Source: Methylobacterium amylolyticum | GTDB taxonomy: Bacteria > Pseudomonadota > Alphaproteobacteria > Rhizobiales > Beijerinckiaceae | Direction of reading: 5' to 3' | Assembly (NCBI RefSeq): GCF_030700245.1 | Contig: NZ_JAUYZI010000007.1 | Location: forward strand, 94,438 to 158,437 | DNA length: 64,000 bases | Shown here: in pieces, positions 37,824 to 46,974 of the stretch | Numbering within the stretch: position 1 is the stretch's first letter | How the letters are laid out: each line of letters opens with the position of its first letter | Translations under genes and position numbers: made by a program | Notes under the pieces: generated by a model | What the model was told of the DNA's origin: nothing | Seen by the model: the letters and a program-made list of their open reading frames with translations, nothing else | The model's database searches: none

Positions 37824-38453
37824 ATGGCTTTCCGACTGACGAGGGCGGCGGCGGTCGTCGCCGCGACCGCTCTCCTGGCCGGCACGGCCGTGCACGTCCA
37901 GGCCGCCGAACTCAGCTTCTTCGAGATGCTGTTCGGGGCGCGCCCGGCCCCGCAGGCGCCGCAGGCGGCGCCCGATCCGGGCGGGCTCTCGCGGCAGGGG
38001 CAGGATTATCGCCGGGCGCGTGCCCGGGTCGGCGAGACCCGCCACCGCCTGCGGACGCGCTACGCGGCGTTGCCGGTGAAGATCCGGGTCAAAGAGCCGG
38101 TGAGCGAGCGGCAGACGCCGCTCGACATGTCGCAGGGCGCGGCGGCGGCGCTGATGAAGGACGAGACCCTGCGGCCCGGCGACATCGTGGTGCTGAACAC
38201 CGGCGCCCGGGTGTTCACGGGCAACCCGGACAAGCGCCACCGGATGAGCGATTTCGAGCCGGTGCAGCGCTCGCCCTACGTGAGCAAGACGACGCGCAAG
38301 CTGCTGGCCGGCATGATGACCCCGGTCGGCGCGCTGCCGGCGGACGAGGCGCGGCGCGTGCTGGCCCGCATGCGCAAGGCGACGCCGGCGTCGGAACCCG
38401 TCGTCACGCAGGCCGCGACGATGCGGGTGATCAATCCCTGGCAGGCGCCCTGA
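37824..38453 (+). CDS. Exported hypothetical protein
   Basis: This 209-residue protein has a clear signal peptide (MAFRLTRAAAVVAATALLAG to about residue 28, VQAAE). The mature part has a Pro/Ala linker and a basic stretch (YRRARARVGETRHRLRTRY), followed by TLRPGDIVVLNTGARVFTGNPDKRHRMSDFEPVQRSPYV, which looks folded. Three or four related exported proteins of this style occur in Methylobacterium from memory, but no function is known. ATG at 37824 is preferred over TTG at 37818. A copy of a dispersed repeat follows at 38507. Confidence 0.7.
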   Translation: MAFRLTRAAAVVAATALLAGTAVHVQAAELSFFEMLFGARPAPQAPQAAPDPGGLSRQGQDYRRARARVGETRHRLRTRYAALPVKIRVKEPVSERQTPLDMSQGAAAALMKDETLRPGDIVVLNTGARVFTGNPDKRHRMSDFEPVQRSPYVSKTTRKLLAGMMTPVGALPADEARRVLARMRKATPASEPVVTQAATMRVINPWQAP

Positions 38454-38506
38454 CGCCCTCGTCGCGCGGCAACCCGGCGCGGCGACCAGAAGCCGGCGGG
38501 AGCGCG

Positions 38507-38611
38507 CTAGAGCCGTTCCCGATCGCGTTGCAATCGTGCTCGACTCTAGGTCTTTGTTTTGACGCGCTCTCTTTCGCCGAACCGGCATCCACTTCGGCGG
38601 AGAGCGCGCTA
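38507..38611. repeat. Dispersed repeat, copy 1 (about 105 bp)
   Basis: This element begins CTAGAGCCGTTCCCGATCGC and ends GGCGGAGAGCGCGCTAGA-like at the 3' end of the Wza-like gene. It matches the reverse complement of 57798-57900 over its whole length, with roughly 80-85 per cent identity by eye (shared blocks include GCGTTG, TTTGACGCGCTCTC and TCGGCGGAGAGCGC). It contains an internal inverted repeat (GAGCGC/GCGCTC type ends). It covers the last codons and stop of the minus-strand gene next to it. Confidence 0.8.
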
Positions 38612-39181
38612 GAAGAAGCGCTCCTTGATGACGATCGTGTCGCCCGGCCGCACCGGGTAGGTCATCGGCACGATGCCCGAGACGAGCCCCGTCCCCATGT
38701 CGCGGGTGAGGATCGCGTAGTCGCGCGCCGCCCGCGGCCCGAAGCCCGCGGCGATCGCCACGGCGGTCTCCACGGTCATGCCGTTGACGAAGGGGTACTG
38801 CCCCGAGGTCGTGACCTCGCCCAGCACGTAGAACGGCCGGTAGGTGTCCACTTCGACGGTGACGTGCGGCTCGCGCACGAAGCCCGCCGCGAGCTTGGCC
38901 TCGACCGCCTTGGCCGCCTGTCCGGTCGTCAGGCCGCCGACCGGCACGGAGCCGATCAGCGGCATCGCGATCTTGCCGGCGCCGTCGACGTTGTAAATGT
39001 TCGACAGGTTGTCCTGGCCGAAGACGATCACGCGGAGCTTGTCGCCCGCGGCCAGGGTGTAGCGGGCACCGATCGAGCCGGTGCCGGTGGCATCGAGCTG
39101 GTCGGTGCGGAAGCTCGGGCGCAAGCAGCCGCCGAGGGCCAGCGTCGAGCCGAGTGCGAGGAGCAGTGCGCGCCGGTTCAT
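38609..39181 (-). CDS. Polysaccharide export outer-membrane protein (Wza/GumB-like), lipoprotein
   Basis: This 190-residue protein has a lipoprotein signal with lipobox LALGGC (Cys at about 19). It has the Poly_export domain, YTLAAGDKLRVIVFGQDNLSNIYNVDGAGKIAMPLIGSVPVGGLT, then VEVDTYRPFYVLGEV and the SLBB-like PGDTIVIKERFF. It forms the export channel for exopolysaccharide in the outer membrane. It is shorter than Wza, lacking the C-terminal helix barrel, as in many rhizobial ExoF/GumB-type proteins. ATG at 39179-39181 starts a typical signal. It is divergent from the Wzz/ExoP-like gene with 200 bases between. The stop codon lies in the dispersed repeat. Confidence 0.88.
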   Translation of the reverse strand: MNRRALLLALGSTLALGGCLRPSFRTDQLDATGTGSIGARYTLAAGDKLRVIVFGQDNLSNIYNVDGAGKIAMPLIGSVPVGGLTTGQAAKAVEAKLAAGFVREPHVTVEVDTYRPFYVLGEVTTSGQYPFVNGMTVETAVAIAAGFGPRAARDYAILTRDMGTGLVSGIVPMTYPVRPGDTIVIKERFF

Positions 39182-39381
39182 CACCATCGCCGTCGTGGAG
39201 GTCCGTTCGAACCGGCAATAGGCGGTTAGGGTTAATGAACCTTGACCGCGGCCCGCGACCGGATCCGGGCCGGGACGACGCGGCTCGGGGGCGCTTAACC
39301 CTCGGGCAACCTTAACAGCCTCTAATGCCGGAGGGATCGCCGCGCGGCGGTCCCATCGCCTTCCGCGTTCAGAGCCTGTGC

Positions 39382-41595
39382 ATGTCTCGAATCAGCCAGC
39401 GCGCGACACCGGCCGTCGCCCGGCCGCAGCCCCAGGGTGGCGAGGGCCTGACCCTCGCGCAGGTGCCGCAGATCCTCCGCCGCTCGCTCGGCTGGATCCT
39501 CGTGCCGACCGTGGTCGCGGGCATCGGCGCGGGGGTGTTCGTCAACGTCGTGACGCCCCGCTACACCGGCGAGGCGAAGCTGCTCCTGGAGAGCCGCGAC
39601 CCCGCCTTCGCCCGCACCGCCCAGGAGCGCGCCGACCAGGCGCTGCCGATCGACGAGCAGGCGGTGGCGAGCCAGGTCCAGGTGGTGATGTCCCGCGACC
39701 TCGCCCGGGAGGCGATCCGCCGGCTCAAGCTCGTGGGCAACCCCGAGTTCGACCCGAGCGCGGGCGGCATCGGCCCGGTCCAGCGCCTGCTGATGATGCT
39801 CGGGATCGGCCAGAACCCCCTCGACCGCCCCGCCGAGGACCGGGTGCTCGACGCCTATTTCGACCACCTGCTGGTGTTCCCGGCCGGCAAGTCGCGCATC
39901 CTCGCCATCGAGTTCCGGTCCAAGGACCCCAAGCTCGCGGCCGAGGGCGCCAACACGGTGGCCAAGCTCTACATCGCGTCGCTGGAGGCCGACAAGGTCG
40001 ACACCGCGCGCTACGCCTCGTCGTGGCTCGGCGGCAACATCGAGGGCCTGCGCAAGCGCGTCGCCGAGGCCGAGGCGAAGGTCGAGGCCTTCCGGGCCAA
40101 GCACGGCCTCGTCGGGACCACCGGCGCGACCGGCCAGCCGCTCACCACCCAGCAGCTCAGCGAGCTGTCCACCCAGCTCTCGCAGGCGCGCACCCTCAAG
40201 GCGGATCTCGCCGGCCGCGTGAAGGCGATCAAGGACCTGATCAAGGACGGCCGCAGCTTCGAGATCCCGGATGTCGCCAACAACGAGGTGATCCGGCGCA
40301 CGGTCGAGAACCGCATCGGCGTGCGCGCCCAGCTCGCCCTCGAATCGCGCACGCTCCTGCCCGCCCACCCGCGGATCAAGGAGCTGCGCGCCCAGCTCGA
40401 CGACCTCGACGCGCAGATCAAGGCGTCCGCCGAGCGGGTGGTGCGCACCCTGGAGAACGACGCCAAGATCGCCGAGGCCCGGGTCGCCAGCCTCCAGGCG
40501 GCGGTCGACGGCCAGCAGGACGTGGTGGTCAAGGGCAATTCCAACGAGATCCAGCTCCGCGCCCTGGAGCGCGAGGCCAAGGCCCAGCGCGAGCAGCTCG
40601 AATCCTACCTGAGCCGCTACCGCGAGGCCGCCGCCCGCGACGGCGAGGCCGCGACCCCGGCCGACGCGCGGATCGTCTCGCGGGCGGTGACGCCGGAGGT
40701 GCCGTCCTTCCCCAAGAAGCTCCCGATCATCGGCTTCACCACCCTGCTCGCGCTGATGCTGTCGATCGGCGCCGTGCTCGCCCGGGCGCTGCTGTCCGAT
40801 CCCGGCCACGCCGCGGGCGGGGAGGCCGACGCCCGGCGCGAGCCGACCCTCGAACCCGCGCCCTTCGCCTTCCCGGAGGCGCTGCCCCCCGGCCGCTGGC
40901 CCGACCAGGCCCCGGCCGCCGAGCCGGCGGTCCCGGCGCTGGCGACTGCACCGACCACCGCGCCGGAGCCGGCCGGCTTCGACCTCGAACCGCTGGTCGC
41001 GCGGCTGGAGGCCGGCCCGCGCCTGCCGAACGGACCGGCCGGCCGCACGGCTCTGGTGATGGAGACGCGCGCCCCGGCCGGACCGGTCGGGCTGTCCGAC
41101 GGCCTCGCCGCCGCGCTCGGGCGGGGCGCGAGCGTGGTGACGATCGACCTGAACGGGCCGGCCGGCGCGGCGGATGCGCCCGGCTTCAGCGACCTCGTGG
41201 CCGGTCAGGCCGCCTTCCTCGACGCGATCCAGGCCGACCGCGCCGCCGGGATCCACCGGGTCGGCGCGGGGCAGACGGGCAGCGAGGTGCTGTTCGAGGA
41301 GCCGCAGGCCCTGGCCCTCACCCTGGAGGCGATGGCCGAGGCCTACGACTGGGTGGTCTGCCGCCTGCGCCCGTCGCCGGACGCCGCCGACCTGCTCGCC
41401 CTCGCGGCCGCCTGCATGGACAGCGTCGTCATCGCCTCGGACGCGAAGGCCGACGACCCCGCCCTCACCGCGCTCTACGCCGCGGCCGAGGAGGCGGGCC
41501 CCGGCCAGATCCTCGTCGCCCAGGACCGCCCGGCCGCCCAGTCGTCCGCCGCGGCGGAGCCGGCCGCCCCCGAGTTGCGCCTCTCGGCGGCCTGA
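39382..41595 (+). CDS. Wzz/ExoP-like polysaccharide co-polymerase with degenerate kinase domain
   Basis: This 737-residue inner-membrane protein controls polymer length and export. The Wzz domain starts with a membrane helix (SLGWILVPTVVAGIGAGVFV, about 36-55). A long periplasmic coiled coil follows (EGLRKRVAEAEAKVEAFRAKHG; IKELRAQLDDLDAQIKA; RALEREAKAQREQLESYLSRYREAA). The second helix, KKLPIIGFTTLLALMLSIGAV, is at about 455-475. The C-terminal cytoplasmic part resembles a BY-kinase, but the P-loop reads TRAPAGPVGLSDG with no GKS/T, and no C-terminal Tyr cluster is present. ATG at 39382 is chosen over one at 39325. The Wza-like gene is divergent upstream. Confidence 0.88.
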   Translation: MSRISQRATPAVARPQPQGGEGLTLAQVPQILRRSLGWILVPTVVAGIGAGVFVNVVTPRYTGEAKLLLESRDPAFARTAQERADQALPIDEQAVASQVQVVMSRDLAREAIRRLKLVGNPEFDPSAGGIGPVQRLLMMLGIGQNPLDRPAEDRVLDAYFDHLLVFPAGKSRILAIEFRSKDPKLAAEGANTVAKLYIASLEADKVDTARYASSWLGGNIEGLRKRVAEAEAKVEAFRAKHGLVGTTGATGQPLTTQQLSELSTQLSQARTLKADLAGRVKAIKDLIKDGRSFEIPDVANNEVIRRTVENRIGVRAQLALESRTLLPAHPRIKELRAQLDDLDAQIKASAERVVRTLENDAKIAEARVASLQAAVDGQQDVVVKGNSNEIQLRALEREAKAQREQLESYLSRYREAAARDGEAATPADARIVSRAVTPEVPSFPKKLPIIGFTTLLALMLSIGAVLARALLSDPGHAAGGEADARREPTLEPAPFAFPEALPPGRWPDQAPAAEPAVPALATAPTTAPEPAGFDLEPLVARLEAGPRLPNGPAGRTALVMETRAPAGPVGLSDGLAAALGRGASVVTIDLNGPAGAADAPGFSDLVAGQAAFLDAIQADRAAGIHRVGAGQTGSEVLFEEPQALALTLEAMAEAYDWVVCRLRPSPDAADLLALAAACMDSVVIASDAKADDPALTALYAAAEEAGPGQILVAQDRPAAQSSAAAEPAAPELRLSAA

Positions 41596-41606
41596 GCGGC
41601 CGGGGC

Positions 41607-42788
41607 TCAGCGCCTGCGCAGCGCGCCCAGGCGCTCGGCGGCCGCGCGCAGGCGCGGGTTGCGCTTCACCCGCCGCTTGGCGCGGGTGAGGCCGACCCGG
41701 ACGAGCCGGTACGCCCGCCCGCGCAGCGTGACCGGCAGCACGGTCTCCACCATCTCGATCGTCTCGTCGCAGATGCTCGCCTTGTAGCGCGCCTCGCCGA
41801 CGCCGAGGTCGAAGCCCCGGCGCCCGCGCTCCGCCTGATCGCGCACGAGGTGCTGGAGCAGCAGGTCGCCGGGGCTGAACCGACCGAACTCGGGATCGAA
41901 GGCGGTGAACATGCCGCTGTAGCGCGCGCCGTCGACCGCCCCGCCGAACACCGCGAGCACCCGGCCGGTCTCGGCCAGGACCAGGGCGTGCAGCTCGATC
42001 GCCGGATCGGCGCCGGAGGCGGCCGCGGCCAGGAACCGGCGGATCGGCTCGGCGGCGTAGGGGTCGGCGATGCCCATGCCGGCGAACCGGGCGGATTTCT
42101 GCACGTAGAACGCGGCGAGGAAGGCGCGCGCCTCCTCCGGCGTCCCCGCCCGCCGGTAGGCCAGCGGCCCGTGCGCCTCGGCGAGGCGCTTCTCCTTGGA
42201 GCGCATCTTCTTGCGCGCGTCGGCGCTGAACACGCGGCGCACGGTGGCCTCCGGGTCGGGGCCGAGGATCAGGCCGTAGGCGTCGCTGGCCTCCGGCTCG
42301 CCGGTCGCCGCCAGGGGGTTGATCGCCCCGTCCCAGACCCGCGGCTGGTGCCGCAGGACGAAGGCGTCGATCCCGCCGGCGCGGCCCGCCCGGGCCAGGG
42401 CGGCGTGCAGGGCGGCCGCGGGGATCGCCGCCGCGTCGCGGGCGGCGAGCAGGGGAAACTGATAATTGGCGTGCGCGTCGCCGGCGCTGCGCGCCACAAC
42501 CACGCCGGGCTCGCGCACCAGCACCAGCGGCAGCAGCATCCGCGGCCGCCCCCGCGCGTCGCGCAGCACCGCGACCCGGGCCTCCCCGTCCGTCCCGGTG
42601 GCGCGGAGATAGGACGCGATCCAGTCGAAGCGCTGGTAGGGCGTGCCGAAGCAGTCCGGATCGGCCTCCATCGACCGCCAGAGGGCCTCGACGGCGCTGA
42701 GGTCGGCGACGATCTCGGCCGCCAAGCCGCCCGGAGCGCGCTCGCCGATCATGTCCGCCCCCGCACGCTCGTGGACGATCACCGTCAT
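41607..42788 (-). CDS. GNAT-family acyltransferase, CelD/BcsL-like
   Basis: This 393-residue protein matches the CelD/BcsL-type acyltransferases found in polysaccharide loci: CFGTPYQRFDWIASYL, RMLLPLVLVREPG, NYQFPLLAARDAAA, KMRSKEKRLAEAHGPLAYRRAG, a central GNAT fold with LVLAETGRVLAVFGGAVDG and SPGDLLLQHLVRDQAERGRRGFDLGVGEARYK. It probably adds an acyl group to a sugar or lipid intermediate. ATG at 42786-42788 (MTVIVHERAG) is chosen because the preceding 43 codons have shadow composition. It converges with the ExoP-like gene (11 bases between stops). Confidence 0.85.
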   Translation of the reverse strand: MTVIVHERAGADMIGERAPGGLAAEIVADLSAVEALWRSMEADPDCFGTPYQRFDWIASYLRATGTDGEARVAVLRDARGRPRMLLPLVLVREPGVVVARSAGDAHANYQFPLLAARDAAAIPAAALHAALARAGRAGGIDAFVLRHQPRVWDGAINPLAATGEPEASDAYGLILGPDPEATVRRVFSADARKKMRSKEKRLAEAHGPLAYRRAGTPEEARAFLAAFYVQKSARFAGMGIADPYAAEPIRRFLAAAASGADPAIELHALVLAETGRVLAVFGGAVDGARYSGMFTAFDPEFGRFSPGDLLLQHLVRDQAERGRRGFDLGVGEARYKASICDETIEMVETVLPVTLRGRAYRLVRVGLTRAKRRVKRNPRLRAAAERLGALRRR

Positions 42789-42863
42789 CGCCTCGGTCTC
42801 CGTCGCGTCGGCCCGGTCCCGGCCCCGGCCTGCGGCCTCGACCCTGCGCGCCGCCGGCTGAAT

Positions 42864-42933
42864 CGCGGGTTTAGGTATGTCCGCCCTCCCCGGCCTCCGA
42901 GGGGAGCGGCCGGACAAAGCGCGGGTTTGGGTA
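42864..42933. promoter_or_regulatory. Direct 14-bp repeats between acyltransferase and deacetylase genes
   Basis: CGCGGGTTTAGGTA at 42864-42877 and CGCGGGTTTGGGTA at 42920-42933 differ by one base and lie 56 bases apart in the 251-base gap between two divergent genes. Equal spacing and orientation suggest two protein-binding sites in a shared control region. No regulator is adjacent. Confidence 0.35.
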
Positions 42934-43039
42934 ACGCAACCTTGCGGGCCCCGGGGGAGCGCCGGTTGCCGCTTTATTAACGGCGCCGGCGCGATTCTCG
43001 TCCCGCGGCCGGCTCGGCGGCCCGCCTCCCGGGTCCACG

Positions 43040-44101
43040 ATGCTGTCCTCGCGCACCAAGCACCGCGTCTTCGAGGCCGGGTTCCGGGCGGTCCGCGCGA
43101 CGGGCGCCGACCGCTGGCTCGCCCCGGCGGCGCGGGGCCTCGGCCTGATCCTCACCTTCCACCACGTCCGCCCGGAGCCCCCCGCCGCCTTCGCGCCGAA
43201 CCGGCTGCTGGCGATCACGCCGGACTTCCTCGACGCGACGTTGCGCGAACTCGACGCCCGCGGCTTCGAGGTGATCGGCCTCGACGCGGTGCCCGGCCGG
43301 CTCTCCCGGCCGGATGCCGGCCCGCCCTTCGCGGTGCTGACCTTCGACGACGGCTACCGGGACAACGCCGCCCACGCCCGGCCGGTGCTCGGCCGCCACG
43401 GCGTGCCCTGGACCCTGTTCGTGACGAGCGACTTCGCCGAGGGGCGCGGGCGGCTGTGGTGGATCGAGCTGGAGCGGGCCGTGGCCCGCCTCGACCGGAT
43501 CCGGGTGTCCGTCGGCCCGCGCAGCCTCGACCTGCCCGCCCGCAGCCCGGAGGAGAAGACGGTGGCCTTCGACGCGCTCTACCGGGACCTGCGCGGCGGC
43601 GGCGAGGCGCGGCTGCTCGACCGGGTGGCGGAGCTGTGCCGGCAGGCGGGCTTCGCGCCGGGGGCTCTGGCGGCGGAGCTGTGCCTCGGCTGGGACGGGG
43701 TGCGGGCCCTGGCGCGGGACCCGGCCGTGACGATCGGCGCGCACACGGTCAGCCACCCGATGCTCGCCAAGCACGACGCCGCGACCGCAGCCCGCGAGAT
43801 CGCCGAGGGCCGGGCGCGGATCGAGCGCGCCCTGAACCGGCCGGTGCGGCACCTGTCCTACCCGGTCGGGGACCCGACCTCGGCGGGCGCGCGGGAATTC
43901 GCCCTGGCGCGTGACCTCGGCTTCGACACCGCGGTGACGACGCGGCCCGGCCACCTGTTCGCCGGCCACGCGGACCACCTGCACGCGCTGCCGCGGGTCT
44001 CGGTCAACGGCTGCCACCAGTCGCGGGCGGCGCTGGCGGGACTGCTGTCGGGGGTGCCGCTGCTCGCCTGGAACCGAGGCCGGCGGCTCAACGTCGCCTG
44101 A
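43040..44101 (+). CDS. Polysaccharide deacetylase family protein (NodB-like)
   Basis: This 353-residue protein has the NodB homology: LILTFHHVRPEP, catalytic and metal Asp in VLTFDDGYRDNAAHA, then metal His pair in IGAHTVSHPMLAKH, and LSYPVGDPTSAG. These enzymes remove acetyl groups from N-acetyl or O-acetyl sugars of polysaccharides. No signal peptide is visible, and the N-terminus is short (MLSSRTKHRVFEAGFRAV). Its place in the exopolysaccharide block suggests modification of the polymer or its lipid-linked precursor. It is divergent from the acyltransferase gene. Confidence 0.9.
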   Translation: MLSSRTKHRVFEAGFRAVRATGADRWLAPAARGLGLILTFHHVRPEPPAAFAPNRLLAITPDFLDATLRELDARGFEVIGLDAVPGRLSRPDAGPPFAVLTFDDGYRDNAAHARPVLGRHGVPWTLFVTSDFAEGRGRLWWIELERAVARLDRIRVSVGPRSLDLPARSPEEKTVAFDALYRDLRGGGEARLLDRVAELCRQAGFAPGALAAELCLGWDGVRALARDPAVTIGAHTVSHPMLAKHDAATAAREIAEGRARIERALNRPVRHLSYPVGDPTSAGAREFALARDLGFDTAVTTRPGHLFAGHADHLHALPRVSVNGCHQSRAALAGLLSGVPLLAWNRGRRLNVA

Positions 44102-44107
44102 TCCGGG

Positions 44108-44461
44108 TCAGGACCGGTGGCGGCGGCGGTAGTAGCTGCGCGAGCCGCCGCTCGTGAACACCGCGCTCTGGCGCCCGCGCCGGCTGCGGTAGCGCCCGTG
44201 CCGGGCCGGGGCGGCCTCGACGGCCTCCTCCGCCTGCGGCAGCGGCGTGGCGATCGCCGGGGCCGAGGCGGCGTCGAGCGAGGCGTAGCCCCCGGCCACG
44301 TTCTTGGCGGCGGGGCCGAACATCGCGAGGCACTGGTTGTAGGCGAGGTCGTTCTTCAGGCGCTCGCACTCCCCGATCGAGCGGGGCGTCCCCTGCGCCA
44401 GGGCGGGCAGCGGCACGAGCAGGGCGGCGAGCGCCGCCAGACGCGGGAGGGACATGTACAC
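44108..44461 (-). CDS. Small exported protein with Arg/Tyr-rich C-terminus
   Basis: This 117-residue protein has a signal peptide (to about LPALAQG) and a mature region with [26 protein letters not shown], where the two Cys are spaced for a disulfide-linked helical hairpin. A low-complexity tail ends [13 protein letters not shown]. Such CX(11-12)C small periplasmic proteins are common in Methylobacterium but uncharacterised. ATG at 44459-44461 or an in-frame ATG two codons later would serve. It converges with the deacetylase gene, six bases between stops. Confidence 0.75.
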   Translation of the reverse strand: MYMSLPRLAALAALLVPLPALAQGTPRSIGECERLKNDLAYNQCLAMFGPAAKNVAGGYASLDAASAPAIATPLPQAEEAVEAAPARHGRYRSRRGRQSAVFTSGGSRSYYRRRHRS

Positions 44462-44533
44462 GGGACTCGGAGGGCCACGACGAATCGGCGGGGTGCTTGT
44501 CGGTCCGGAGTGCGGCGAAAACGAGGGGTCGGG

Positions 44534-44740
44534 TCAGCGGTCCGGCCGCTCCATCCAGCGGATCAGCGGCATCAGCGGGAAGATCCAGGCGATCCCGAGG
44601 ATCGAGTAGAGCACGGCCTGGAGCGCGGCCGGCGCCTCGGCGATCCGGCTGTCGGCCAGCGCCATCGCGAGCGGGGCGTAGACGCAGACGAAGACGAGGA
44701 TCGCCACGGTCCCGACCAGGGTTCTGACGCGCCGCCGCAT
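44534..44740 (-). CDS. DUF2842 small membrane protein
   Basis: This 68-residue protein starts [34 protein letters not shown] and has a second helix, [25 protein letters not shown], which is the DUF2842 signature. Two membrane helices span the inner membrane with the N-terminus probably cytoplasmic (positive residues). Alphaproteobacterial DUF2842 proteins have no known role, though they often lie near heme or cytochrome oxidase genes. Here the divergent neighbour is heme A synthase, 160 bases away. Confidence 0.85.
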   Translation of the reverse strand: MRRRVRTLVGTVAILVFVCVYAPLAMALADSRIAEAPAALQAVLYSILGIAWIFPLMPLIRWMERPDR

Positions 44741-44899
44741 CGCTCTCGACCTCTCCCGTCCCGCGGGCCGTCCGGGGCGCCGCGCCGGCCCCGGCTATCG
44801 CCGCGGGCCCGGGATGGCAACGCGCCGCGGCGCCGCGGACGTTGCCGCCCCGGGGAACATCCCCTAACCGGGGCGCCGCGGACGAGACGACGAGGCGGC

Positions 44900-46006
44900 A
44901 TGAACCGGATCCAGGGGAACGCGGCGGCCGGCGGATCGGCGGTGCGGGTGTGGCTCTACATCGTCGCCGCCCTGGTGGTGGCGATGGTCGCCGTCGGCGG
45001 GGCGACGCGGCTCACCGGCTCGGGCCTGTCGATCACCGAGTGGCGGCCGGTGACCGGCGCGGTCCCGCCGCTCTCCGAGGCCGACTGGGCGGCCGAGTTC
45101 GCCAAGTACCGGGACACGCCGCAATACGCCATCCTCAACCGGGGGATGGGGCTGTCCGCCTTCAAGGTGCTGTACGGGTGGGAATGGGGCCACCGCCTGC
45201 TCGGCCGGCTGCTCGGCCTCGCGTTCTTCGTGCCGCTGCTCGTGTTCTGGTGGCGCGGGATGATCGGCCGCCGCCTCGGCCTCGGCCTGCTGGGGCTCGG
45301 GATCCTCGGCGGCCTCCAGGGGGCGATCGGCTGGATCATGGTCGCCTCGGGGCTCCAGCCCGGCATGACCGCCGTGGCGCCGCTCAAGCTCGCCCTGCAC
45401 CTCACCACCGCGAGCCTGATCCTGGCCGGCCTCGTCTGGCTCGCGGCGGGCGAGCGGCGCGCGGCCCTGGCGCCGGCCCCTTCCCGGCTGCGTGCCGTCG
45501 CCCTGGTCCTGCCGGCGCTGGTGCTGGTGCAGATCTTCCTCGGCGGCCTCGTGGCCGGGTCCCATGCCGGGCTCGTCTTCAACACGTGGCCGGACATGGA
45601 CGGCGCCCTGATCCCGCCGGCCGAGAGCCTGTTCGCGGTGCGCCCCTGGATCGAGAACTTCGTCGACAACCACGCGCTGGTGCAGCTCAACCACCGCCTG
45701 ACCGCCTACCTCGTGGTGCTGGTCGCCCTCGCCCACGCCGTCGATGCGGCGCGGCGCGCGGAGGGGCCGTGCGCCCGCCGCGCCGCCGGCGTCGCCGGGC
45801 TGGCGCTGGCGCAGATGGGCCTCGGCATCGCGACGCTGCTGCTCGGCGTGCCGCTCTGGGCGGCGCTCGCTCACCAAGTGCTGGCCATGGCCGTGCTGGT
45901 GATGGCGACCGCGCATGCCCGCCTCAGCCTCGGGCTGACGCGGGCCCGGCCGGCGCCGGCCTCCGTGCCGGTCGGCTTCGAGGGCTTGGCCGGCCGCGGC
46001 GCCTGA
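44900..46006 (+). CDS. ctaA: Heme A synthase (COX15/CtaA)
   Basis: This 368-residue inner-membrane enzyme converts heme O to heme A for aa3-type cytochrome oxidase. It has eight predicted helices. Motifs include [27 protein letters not shown] after the first helix, [58 protein letters not shown] and [16 protein letters not shown]. The paired histidines around these segments are the heme ligands of the family. ATG at 44900-44902 follows GGCGGC. The length matches the alphaproteobacterial type, which is longer than that of Bacillus. Confidence 0.95.
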   Translation: MNRIQGNAAAGGSAVRVWLYIVAALVVAMVAVGGATRLTGSGLSITEWRPVTGAVPPLSEADWAAEFAKYRDTPQYAILNRGMGLSAFKVLYGWEWGHRLLGRLLGLAFFVPLLVFWWRGMIGRRLGLGLLGLGILGGLQGAIGWIMVASGLQPGMTAVAPLKLALHLTTASLILAGLVWLAAGERRAALAPAPSRLRAVALVLPALVLVQIFLGGLVAGSHAGLVFNTWPDMDGALIPPAESLFAVRPWIENFVDNHALVQLNHRLTAYLVVLVALAHAVDAARRAEGPCARRAAGVAGLALAQMGLGIATLLLGVPLWAALAHQVLAMAVLVMATAHARLSLGLTRARPAPASVPVGFEGLAGRGA

Positions 46007-46168
46007 GCTTTCCCGCAGTGCGGAGGGCACGCCGCGGAGAACAGCGGCGGCCGGGAACTTGGGGACAACTCGGCATGAGACAACCTTGCGCAGTTTGCGC
46101 GTGGAACGACTGACCTTGCCTGTGACTTTGTCTGTCGCCGTCGGAGGAGGCTTGGCAGGAGGCAGGTG

Positions 46169-46852
46169 ATGTTCGTCGCGGAGGATGGTCGTCCGCTGTC
46201 TCTCACGTGGCACTACACGCCGCGCGAGATCCTGGCCGACGGGGTGGTCCACGCCCTCGGCGTCGCCCTGAGCCTCGCCGGCGCCGCGGCGCTCGTCGTC
46301 ACCGCGGTCACCGCGCATCTCGGCCTCGGCGAGCGCGCCGCGGTGGTCCTCTACGCCGCCGCGCTGGTGCTGATGCTCGGCGTCTCGGCGGTCTACAACC
46401 TCCACCCGGTCAGCCCCCGCAAGTGGCTGCTGCGCCGGGCCGACCACGCGCTGATCTACCTGATGATCGCGGGCACCTACACGCCCCTCGTCGCCCTGGT
46501 CGGGTCGGGGGCTCGGGCCTACGTGCTGCTCGCCGTGATCTGGATCGTGGCGCTGGTCGGGATCGCGGTGAAGTTGTTCCTGCCCGGCCGCTACGACCGG
46601 CTGTCGATCGGCCTCTACCTCGTGCTCGGCTGGAGCGGCCTGTTCGCCTACGAGTCGGTGATCGCCGCGCTCCAGCCGACCGCCCTGTGGCTGCTGGCGG
46701 TCGGCGGCCTGCTCTACTCGGTCGGCGTCGTCTTCCACGTGTGGCGGAGCCTGCCGTTCCAGAACGCGATCTGGCACGCCTTCGTCCTGGCCGCGGCCGC
46801 CTGCCACTACGGCACCATCTGGGCGAGCCTCGCGAGCGTCCCGGTCACCTGA
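46169..46852 (+). CDS. Hemolysin III / PAQR-like membrane protein
   Basis: This seven-helix inner-membrane protein of 227 residues belongs to the YqfA/hemolysin III branch of the adiponectin-receptor superfamily. Its zinc-type motif fits HYTPREILADGVVHALGV near the N-terminus, then SAVYNLHPVSPRKWLLRRADHALIYLMIAGTYTPL, and late His in NAIWHAFVLAAAACHYGTIW. Those histidines form the metal site of the superfamily, where some members are hydrolases. ATG at 46169-46171 is reported, and an in-frame GTG directly precedes it. A ribosome site AGGAGG lies upstream. Haemolysis is only historical naming. Confidence 0.9.
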   Translation: MFVAEDGRPLSLTWHYTPREILADGVVHALGVALSLAGAAALVVTAVTAHLGLGERAAVVLYAAALVLMLGVSAVYNLHPVSPRKWLLRRADHALIYLMIAGTYTPLVALVGSGARAYVLLAVIWIVALVGIAVKLFLPGRYDRLSIGLYLVLGWSGLFAYESVIAALQPTALWLLAVGGLLYSVGVVFHVWRSLPFQNAIWHAFVLAAAACHYGTIWASLASVPVT

Positions 46853-46974
46853 CGGGTCCGCGACAGGACCCGCTAACCGTCCCGCCGGATTGCCGGGGGC
46901 GGAGCGGAGCGGATTAAGCCGGCGGCCATCCAAGCGGCGGGACAGTCGGGCGACGACGTTCGAGGATTTCCGCC

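Noticed and set aside
39231..39320. Several GGTTAA/TTAACC words between the Wza-like and ExoP-like genes
   Set aside because: They suggest CtrA-like half sites, but spacing does not match the known full site and no -10/-35 pair is clear.
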